Part shown: in pieces, positions 1 through 5,159 of the stretch
Position numbering within the stretch: the stretch's first letter is position 1
Layout of the letters: each line of letters begins with the position of its first letter
NCBI GenBank assembly: GCA_002329125.1
Contig: DCXX01000049.1
Span: 1 to 5,159, forward strand
Direction: 5' to 3'
Source: Fidelibacterota bacterium UBA2125
Lineage (GTDB): Bacteria > Fidelibacterota > Marinisomatia > Marinisomatales > S15-B10
Length of the DNA stretch: 5,159 bases
Made by a program: the position numbers and the translations under genes
Notes under the pieces: model-generated
Seen by the model: only the letters and a program-made list of their open reading frames with translations
What the model was told of the DNA's origin: nothing
Databases searched by the model: none

Positions 1-3000
1 AGGCTTATCCATGCAGACATTTTAGAGAATGTGACAGATTCGAAAGGGAAAGCAGTTCAGCATCTGCGCAGTAATGTGAAATTCCAAAAAGGGGAATCCA
101 TTATCTCCTGTGAAAAGGGTTATTACCGGAACCGGGAAGGTATCGGCTCCTTCGCCGGGAATGTTCAAATGGTAAAAAACGAACAGATATTGACGGCTGA
201 TTCAATCAGAACAAACTCAAATGATGACATTGTTACCGCTTACGGATCAGTTCATTTACAAGACAGCGAATACGGACTCAAAAGCAGACTACTGACCTAC
301 TTTTCAGAGGCTGACAGTGGAATTGCGGAGGGCAATGTTGAGTTTGTTCAAAAAGGCCAAACCATCACCGCCGGAAAAGTTACTTACGTGAAAGAAACAA
401 ATGACGCCGCAAGCTACAGAGCGGAAGAGGATGTGATCATCCGCGAGGAGGAAAGAACGGCAACGTGCGGGCTCACTATCTACGATGCACTTTCTGACAT
501 ATCCAAACTTTTGGACAATCCTGTCGTTGTTCAGGAGGGTCAGGAACTAAGCGGAGAGGAAATTCATCTTCGCTATGAAGAAGATAAGCTGGCAAAACTG
601 ACAATCCCCAGCAGGGCCCACATTGTTTATAAACGGGAAGGAAAAACTAACGGGACTGAAGGTGATGAGTCAATACTTTCTGAATTTCTCGATGACATGA
701 CCGGCCAAAGATTGGAGGCTTTTCTGGAAGAAGGACTTTTGGATTCCGTCCGTCTGCAAGGGATGGCTACAACTTTGTATCATCTTTTCGAGGATTCAGT
801 TTATCAGGGAAAGAATATTGCCAGCGGTGACACAATCACACTTTTGTTCGAAGCCGACTCCACTGAAACAAGAGATGTTAACTCCATTCATGTTGCTGGT
901 GGTGCAAGAGGTGAATACCATCCGGATTCTTCCGCAGAGAATATTGAGAATACCATCCTCTATCAGGCGGACACCATTCATTACAGTATTCCCGACCAGC
1001 AGACATGGCTTCGCAAAGATGTTGAAATTGACTATATGGACACCGAACTCCGGTCTGGCTACGTAAACGTTCTGTGGGAAGAGAACCTCATGAAAGCGAC
1101 CGCTGCACCACCGGGAATCGCCATTTCTGATCCTGAAGAAAGGCCAATGTTCACAGAAAAAGGTCGCGAACCCATGAGAGGTGATTCTCTCACATACAAT
1201 CTTTCAAATGGCCGGGGGAAGGTTCAGCACGGAACAACCAAGATGGAAGACGGTTATTACCGGGGCGATGAAATACGTAACCGTGCAGACAAAATCTTAC
1301 TTGTTGACAGGGGTATTTATACGACATGTGATCGTATCGAAGATCCTCATTTTCATTTTGGAAGTCGTCGTATGAAAATGATCATGAATGATCTCATCAT
1401 TGCAAGACCTATCATTCTCTACCTAGGTGGCATTCCACTTTTTGGATTGCCATTCGCCGTCTTCCCCGACCAGAGCGGCAAGCGTCATTCAGGATGGATC
1501 ATGCCGTCCTATGGCCAGAACGCGGCGCAAGGAAGGTATCTAAGAGGATTGGGCTACTTTTGGGCGGCAAACGAATTTCTGAACAGTCAGTTCACATTGG
1601 ACTTTTATGATAAAGAGGGGGTGGTATTTCATAATTCTAACCGGTACTTTCGAAGATACAAGTACAGCGGAAGCTTCAGCTTCCGTTACAACAGGACGGT
1701 TGCAACTGACGACATTGCCGATTTTTTTTCAAACCCAGGTGCGGTGAGGTGGTCCGGCTCCTGGAGTCATGCCCAGATGCTCCGCGGCAATCAAACACTG
1801 AACGTCAACGGGCGTTACTATTCAGATAGTCAGTTCAACCAAAAGTTGGGAATTCACCGCGACACACGTCTCAACCAAAATGCTGTTTCGAACGCCACCT
1901 ATTCAAAACGATGGCAAAAGTTGAATGCCAGCATTTCCGCAAACCTGTCAGAGACGAGAAATCTCATGGCTAAAAGCAAGATGGATCCTGAATCAATCTA
2001 TTACGAAAACCCTTCCGGTGTTGGTCGTAAAATCGTGGAAAGCACTACAGTTCTCCCCACGCTCAATTTCAGGAAAGGGCAGACCCAGTTGTTCGGGGAA
2101 TCCGGCTCTGGTATGTACCTTTCCTACAGCAGTACTTTGAAAAACCGTGGTCTGGGATTCTATGAATCAGAAGCGCTGGATGATTCATCCTTCGGCTGGG
2201 GAAACAGGCAGACAGAATATGACAATAGCTGGGTCCACAACATGTCTCTCTCAGGATCCTCCCGGCTGTTTAAGTACATTGCCATAAGACCCAGTCTCTC
2301 ATTTAGGGAAGAGTGGATCACAAAATATAATGATGCCACAAGCGCTGACAGTCTCGGAAAACCGCTTGATGCTCAACAAATCGGCGGTTTCAAAGCCCGC
2401 CACACTGGCACCCTGTCCCTAAGCACCAATACAAAACTGTATGGCATACTTCCCATCAGGATAGGCTCACTGAAAACTATCCGCCACACTGTCACCCCAT
2501 CTGTGGGTTTTTCTTACCGCCCTGACTACACTGATGACGCTTTTGGTTACATAAAGAACCTGGAAGACGATTCGGGTAACATCTACGCCTTCGATCCTTT
2601 CAGCGGAACTCAGATCGGTGCTACGCCAAGTGGTGAACAGAGAAGCATAAACATTTCTGTTAGAAATCTTTTCCAGGCAAAAATTCAGGATGGCGAAGAA
2701 GAACGAAAGATTGACAACCTCCTGACATGGAACATGAATACAAGCTACAACTTTGCCGCCGATGAATTCAGACTGGCAAAGCTTCGCTCTACTTTTCGGG
2801 CTGGCTGGCTTAAAAAACTGAACCTCGATTTTTCCATGAGTCACGATTTCTATGATACAAATATAATCGATGGCAGGGCGGTTCGAATGAACGAGATCAG
2901 AAATAACGAATGGGGTCTCCCAACACCCAGGATGACGAATGTAAACGCCGCTACCGGATTTAATATCTCTGGCAAGAGACTGGGCTGGTCTGATTCTCCC

Positions 3001-3441
3001 CTTTCATCAGACACCACCGTGGCCGACACCAACACTTTCACAGATCTCATGAGTGGCAACATCACTCGCCCAAGTGCGAGATCACAAACCATGAACCGTG
3101 GAAATCTTTGGGATCTTAACCTCTCTCTTCGCTACTCAGCAAACAGAATGAACCCTCTCAAACCCAAAGACACTTTCTGGATGAATTCAAAACTAAGTGT
3201 CAATATTGCCAACAATTGGAGAATCCAATACAATGCCCGGTTCGATCTAATAGAGAAAAACCTTGTGAGCCATGATATAAATATCCACCGTGATCTCCAC
3301 TGCTGGGAGATGAATTTTACCTGGACACCTTCAGGCTTCGGGAAAGGATTCTATCTCAGAGTAAATGTAAAATCACCTACGCTTCGTGATTTGAAATTCG
3401 AATCAAGAGGTGGCAGATGGAGCGGCCCGGGAATTCCTTAA
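1..3441 (+). CDS. lptD: LPS-assembly outer-membrane protein LptD with fused N-terminal OstA/LptA-like domain (5' partial)
   Basis: LptD is the outer-membrane barrel that inserts lipopolysaccharide into the outer leaflet, receiving it from a periplasmic bridge of OstA/LptA-fold domains. The frame is open from base 1, so the GTG at base 31 is internal; the true start and signal peptide lie upstream. With codon 1 at base 1, 1146 residues are visible. Residues 1-315 show OstA-type repeats (HADILEN at 4-10, GNV-type turns, a second unit from 228 with SGDTITLLFE). Residues 318-460 match the usual N-domain of FCB-group LptD (ILYQADTIHYS, RGDSLTYNLSNGRGKV, IYTTCD at 439-444). From about 468 a proline-rich entry and KRHSG at 494-498, followed by P502, parallel the KRRSG..P segment of E. 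coli LptD. About 640 residues of alternating aromatic beta-barrel strands follow, ending with HRDLHCWEMNF and FYLRVNVKSP. E. coli LptD is about 780 residues, so this one is much longer. The family call is strong; the fusion reading is inference from motif order. Confidence 0.92.
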   Translation, partial: RLIHADILENVTDSKGKAVQHLRSNVKFQKGESIISCEKGYYRNREGIGSFAGNVQMVKNEQILTADSIRTNSNDDIVTAYGSVHLQDSEYGLKSRLLTYFSEADSGIAEGNVEFVQKGQTITAGKVTYVKETNDAASYRAEEDVIIREEERTATCGLTIYDALSDISKLLDNPVVVQEGQELSGEEIHLRYEEDKLAKLTIPSRAHIVYKREGKTNGTEGDESILSEFLDDMTGQRLEAFLEEGLLDSVRLQGMATTLYHLFEDSVYQGKNIASGDTITLLFEADSTETRDVNSIHVAGGARGEYHPDSSAENIENTILYQADTIHYSIPDQQTWLRKDVEIDYMDTELRSGYVNVLWEENLMKATAAPPGIAISDPEERPMFTEKGREPMRGDSLTYNLSNGRGKVQHGTTKMEDGYYRGDEIRNRADKILLVDRGIYTTCDRIEDPHFHFGSRRMKMIMNDLIIARPIILYLGGIPLFGLPFAVFPDQSGKRHSGWIMPSYGQNAAQGRYLRGLGYFWAANEFLNSQFTLDFYDKEGVVFHNSNRYFRRYKYSGSFSFRYNRTVATDDIADFFSNPGAVRWSGSWSHAQMLRGNQTLNVNGRYYSDSQFNQKLGIHRDTRLNQNAVSNATYSKRWQKLNASISANLSETRNLMAKSKMDPESIYYENPSGVGRKIVESTTVLPTLNFRKGQTQLFGESGSGMYLSYSSTLKNRGLGFYESEALDDSSFGWGNRQTEYDNSWVHNMSLSGSSRLFKYIAIRPSLSFREEWITKYNDATSADSLGKPLDAQQIGGFKARHTGTLSLSTNTKLYGILPIRIGSLKTIRHTVTPSVGFSYRPDYTDDAFGYIKNLEDDSGNIYAFDPFSGTQIGATPSGEQRSINISVRNLFQAKIQDGEEERKIDNLLTWNMNTSYNFAADEFRLAKLRSTFRAGWLKKLNLDFSMSHDFYDTNIIDGRAVRMNEIRNNEWGLPTPRMTNVNAATGFNISGKRLGWSDSPLSSDTTVADTNTFTDLMSGNITRPSARSQTMNRGNLWDLNLSLRYSANRMNPLKPKDTFWMNSKLSVNIANNWRIQYNARFDLIEKNLVSHDINIHRDLHCWEMNFTWTPSGFGKGFYLRVNVKSPTLRDLKFESRGGRWSGPGIP

Positions 3442-3504
3442 ACCGGTTGCTTTTACCTTGAGGGTTATACAAATTGGTGTTGGTAATCATCATACCTCAT
3501 CGAT
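3442..3504 (+). other. lptD-to-barrel intergenic gap, no clear promoter or terminator
   Basis: These 63 bases separate the lptD stop from the TTG start. The palindrome AACCGGTT at 3441-3448 is too short and lacks a following T-tract, so it is not a terminator. A TATACA-like hexamer occurs at 3466-3471, but no well-spaced -35 box precedes it. A GAGGG at 3460-3464 is about 40 bases before the start codon, too far to act as a ribosome binding site. Read-through from lptD or a weak, non-canonical promoter are both possible. Confidence 0.4.
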
Positions 3505-3555
3505 TTGAGATTTCAATTTCTAACAATTTTTCTCTTTACGATATCACTTCTACCT
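3505..3555 (+). other. predicted Sec signal peptide region of the small barrel protein
   Basis: The first 17 codons encode a short basic n-region (Arg2) and an uninterrupted hydrophobic core rich in Phe, Leu and Ile, ending near Pro17. This supports export and supports the TTG at 3505 as the start. The cleavage site is not clear; it probably falls somewhere in the following TELKGGN stretch. Confidence 0.55.
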
Positions 3556-4125
3556 ACTGAATTGAAGGGAGGAAATCTGGGCATATATACCAGCAAAAGC
3601 TGGGTGAATCATCGTCAGTACAGTAACCCCATTGGCATCGGTTTTTTAATTACCCGCCCTATTAAACCTCAACTTTCAATGATTCTAGACTTGAGCTACA
3701 GGGAATTTCAAAAGGAGTACTTTGGAGAAAAAGTTTCTCGCCATTCCGCATCAATGGTGAACAAGGAATTAGTTGATAATCTTTCATACACTTATAATGG
3801 GTTGATTTGGATTAAGAACGATATCTTTATTTTTCCCACTGCCCTGATCGCAGTAGCTGTTGGGGCTGGGATTGTAAGTATTGATGGAGAAATTACCGGA
3901 ATGGAGTCTGGCCGACAAGTCAGTTATAGAAGTTTGAACAAAATCAGCGGAAGCATTGCAGTAGGTGTTGAATCATTGATTTCTGAAAAATATCTCACTT
4001 TCTGGAACTGCTATCTTAATTACCAGTTCTTCTCAGCTTCAGTCAGAGTATCTGAAATGCCTGATCCTTTTTCTCCTTTCTTCCGCAGTGTTGAAATTCG
4101 TTTGGGATTATCTCATATCTTTTGA
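3505..4125 (+). CDS. small predicted outer-membrane beta-barrel protein, function unknown
   Basis: This 206-residue protein is not one I recognise by name. It opens with a basic, then strongly hydrophobic segment (MRFQFLTIFLFTISLLP), consistent with a Sec signal peptide, although no clean AxA cleavage site follows. The rest alternates polar and aromatic or hydrophobic residues in about eight strand-like stretches (such as IGIGFLIT, LSMILDLSYREF, TALIAVAVGAGI, SGSIAVGVESLI, LTFWNCYLNYQF). It ends in VEIRLGLSHIF, whose terminal Phe is typical of BAM-inserted barrels. Size and strand count resemble an OmpX/OmpA-type eight-stranded barrel. The start is TTG: the in-frame stop TAA lies at 3484-3486, no ATG or GTG occurs between it and 3505, and the next in-frame Met would remove the signal peptide. 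No Shine-Dalgarno is seen. It lies 63 bases after lptD. G+C is about 40% by hand count over 3541-4080, lower than both flanks. It could be lineage-specific or fast-evolving. That it is a real gene is likely; its role is unknown. Confidence 0.72.
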   Translation: MRFQFLTIFLFTISLLPTELKGGNLGIYTSKSWVNHRQYSNPIGIGFLITRPIKPQLSMILDLSYREFQKEYFGEKVSRHSASMVNKELVDNLSYTYNGLIWIKNDIFIFPTALIAVAVGAGIVSIDGEITGMESGRQVSYRSLNKISGSIAVGVESLISEKYLTFWNCYLNYQFFSASVRVSEMPDPFSPFFRSVEIRLGLSHIF

Positions 4126-4161
4126 ACTTAGGTGCTGATAAAAGTGATAAACTAAAGATAA

Positions 4162-4488
4162 ATGTTTTGCCCCGAATGCCAATCTGAATTCACCAGTGAT
4201 GTCTCATTCTGCAATGACTGTAGTGTATCCCTTGTTGAGACACTGCCGGAGCTTGAGATTGTTTCATGGAGTCCGGTAAAAGAATATCCCGGCTATATCC
4301 CGGCAGAGATGGCTAAAGCTGTTCTGGTGGATGAGAATATACCCAGTTTTATAAAGGGTGACTTTCTATCCACTGCATATGGCATCAAAACTTGGGAGGC
4401 GGCGGGCGGAAAGGCTGTTCTTTTTGTACCTGAAGATTATGTTGAAAAGGCAACTTCCATCATCGAAAACGTTTTAATTGACGACTGA
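4162..4488 (+). CDS. zinc-ribbon protein with DUF2007-like C-terminal domain
   Basis: This 108-residue protein is probably cytoplasmic, with no signal peptide or membrane segment. Residues 1-20 form a minimal zinc ribbon with two CxxC pairs (CPEC at 3-6 and CNDC at 17-20), spaced as in the zinc-ribbon modules common at bacterial N-termini. A short linker (VSLVETLPELEIVSWSPV) leads to residues of about 34-105 that resemble DUF2007, annotated as a putative signal-transducing domain. This has an alpha-beta pattern in which a helix (PAEMAKAVLVDENIPSFIKG) is followed by a glycine turn (AAGGKAVLFVPEDY) and a closing helix (VEKATSIIENVL). The molecular role of this family is not established. The ATG at 4162 is chosen because it sits directly before the first CxxC. 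It follows the barrel gene by 36 bases without a clear ribosome binding site. Its stop overlaps the hisS start (TGATG), so the two are probably co-translated. The call is firm for the zinc ribbon and moderate for DUF2007. Confidence 0.85.
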   Translation: MFCPECQSEFTSDVSFCNDCSVSLVETLPELEIVSWSPVKEYPGYIPAEMAKAVLVDENIPSFIKGDFLSTAYGIKTWEAAGGKAVLFVPEDYVEKATSIIENVLIDD

Positions 4489-4490
4489 TG
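4486..4490 (+). promoter_or_regulatory. TGATG stop/start overlap coupling the zinc-ribbon gene to hisS
   Basis: The TGA stop of the zinc-ribbon gene (4486-4488) shares its A with the ATG of hisS (4488-4490). The upstream 20 bases (AT-rich, ending GACGACTG) have no Shine-Dalgarno sequence, so hisS translation plausibly depends on ribosomes terminating on the upstream gene. The overlap is read directly; the coupling is inference. Confidence 0.7.
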
Positions 4491-5159
4491 AATAAATCTT
4501 TCCAAGCTATAAAAGGGACTAAGGACTTGCTTCCGGTCGATACGGCGCGGTGGCGAGAATTCGAAGTTGTTATTCATGAAACCATGAACCAGTGGGGTTT
4601 CGGCGAGATTAGAACACCCATTTTTGAAAAGACAGAACTTTTCTCCAGGAGTGTGGGCGAAGAGAGCGATATCGTATCCAAACAGATGTATACTTTCACC
4701 GATCAGAGTGATACAAGCCTGACCTTGCGTCCTGAACTGACTGCACCAACCATGAGAGCATACATTCAGCACAATATGGCTCGGGAAGGAGCCCTAACTA
4801 AACTTTACTACATGGACACACTTTTTCGGCAAGAGAGGCCACAGGCAGGGCGATTGAGACAGTTCAATCAGTTCGGAGCAGAAGCCATCGGCTCTCCCCA
4901 CCCGGAACAGGATGCGGAAGTGATTGCACTGGTTTGCGCCATTCTTAACAAGCTTGGTGTAGCCAATCTTACAGTGCTCGTCAACACAGTGGGGTCATCT
5001 GAGTCGAGAGAACGGTACCGTTCCGAGCTCGTCAATTTTCTCACCCCCCTTAAGAATGAACTCTCAGAGACCAGTCGGAAACGGTTGAAATCAAACCCTC
5101 TCCGCATCCTTGACACGAAAGATAAAAAAGAAGTCGCTCTTCTTTCGGACGCACCTGAC
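4488..5159 (+). CDS. hisS: histidyl-tRNA synthetase, N-terminal half (3' partial)
   Basis: This class II aminoacyl-tRNA synthetase charges tRNA-His with histidine in the cytoplasm. The visible 224 residues run off the right edge; bacterial HisRS is usually about 420-430 residues, so roughly half is present. It opens with the family signature FQAIKGTKDLLP (5-16). Motif 1 is around GFGEIRTPIFEKTELF (37-52), followed by the GEESDIVSKQMYTF segment (57-70). The histidine-binding strand LRPELTAP (80-87) supplies Glu83 and Thr85, as in the E. coli enzyme. Motif 2 is FRQERPQAGRLRQFNQFGAE (113-132), containing Arg114, Gln128 and Glu132, equivalent to E. coli R113, Q127 and E131. The later NPLRILDTKD segment is also typical. 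The second HisRS motif, anticodon domain and stop codon lie beyond the window. The ATG at 4488 is chosen because it gives the standard N-terminus and overlaps the upstream stop. Position 84 is Leu where E. coli has Gly; Leu or Met here occurs in other lineages. Confidence 0.97.
   Translation, partial: MNKSFQAIKGTKDLLPVDTARWREFEVVIHETMNQWGFGEIRTPIFEKTELFSRSVGEESDIVSKQMYTFTDQSDTSLTLRPELTAPTMRAYIQHNMAREGALTKLYYMDTLFRQERPQAGRLRQFNQFGAEAIGSPHPEQDAEVIALVCAILNKLGVANLTVLVNTVGSSESRERYRSELVNFLTPLKNELSETSRKRLKSNPLRILDTKDKKEVALLSDAPD

Noticed and set aside
31..33. GTG at base 31 as the start of the LptD gene
   Set aside because: The frame is open through base 1, and the upstream codons (RLIHADILEN) continue the OstA-like pattern; no signal peptide follows the GTG.
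818..1066. Other open frames on + and - strands inside lptD (for example 818-1066, 1181-1375, 1925-2140, 796-981, 2850-3092)
   Set aside because: All are contained in the lptD frame, have no domain or start support, and look like by-products of its codon use.
1668..1685. Perfect 7-bp inverted repeat CGGAAGC-TTCA-GCTTCCG as a hairpin or terminator
   Set aside because: It lies inside lptD and encodes barrel residues (SGSFSFR); no T-tract directly follows, and the repetitive Ser-Phe codons explain the symmetry.
1722..1729. T8 homopolymer as a phase-variation slippage tract in lptD
   Set aside because: It encodes Asp-Phe-Phe-Ser in frame, is short for slippage, and LptD is normally essential, so on/off switching is unlikely.
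2467..2844. Antisense open frame of 125 codons within lptD
   Set aside because: It lies wholly opposite a well-supported barrel-coding region, shows no recognisable domain, and is best explained as a shadow frame.
3441..3448. AACCGGTT palindrome after the lptD stop as a terminator or operator
   Set aside because: It is only 8 bases with no loop and no T-run; expected by chance.
4437..4772. Antisense open frame of 111 codons across the hisS start
   Set aside because: It overlaps the conserved hisS motifs and the TGATG junction; the hisS reading is unambiguous.

Overview
The window holds four protein-coding genes, all on the + strand and tightly packed. They encode, in order, a very large outer-membrane LPS-assembly protein of the LptD family (cut by the left edge), a small predicted outer-membrane beta-barrel protein, a short zinc-ribbon/DUF2007-type protein, and the N-terminal half of histidyl-tRNA synthetase (cut by the right edge). 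Gaps are 63 and 36 bases, and the last pair overlaps by one base (TGATG). There is no RNA gene, mobile element, CRISPR array or convincing terminator. About 95% or more of the window is coding.

Organism: a diderm bacterium with an LPS-export (Lpt) system. The LptD is of the type found in the Bacteroidota/Chlorobiota/Marinimicrobia/Fibrobacterota (FCB) assemblage. It carries an OstA-like front domain, a TTCD motif before the barrel and an HCWE-type segment near the C-terminus. None of the three visible starts has a clear Shine-Dalgarno sequence, which also fits that group. A marine uncultured lineage such as Candidatus Marinimicrobia is my best guess, but this is inference from protein style, not proof. 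Hand counts of nine full sequence lines each give about 49% G+C in the lptD core and about 40% in the small barrel gene; six lines of hisS give about 48%.

Region by region: bases 1-3441 are one open frame of 1146 visible codons. Residues 1 to about 315 look like the stand-alone OstA/LptA-like periplasmic protein of Bacteroidota. Residues from about 318 onward look like a complete FCB-type LptD, so the gene reads as a natural OstA-LptD fusion. Bases 3505-4125 encode a 206-residue secreted beta-barrel candidate with a TTG start and lower G+C. Bases 4162-4488 encode a 108-residue protein with two CxxC pairs and a DUF2007-like tail. Bases 4488-5159 encode hisS.

The genes do not form one obvious pathway. 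The first two are envelope proteins. The last two are cytoplasmic and are probably translationally coupled. The main points of interest are the OstA-LptD fusion, its sparse and suggestively placed cysteines, and the coupling of a zinc-ribbon DUF2007 protein to hisS. I found no sign of a wholly new defence, mobile or RNA system here.
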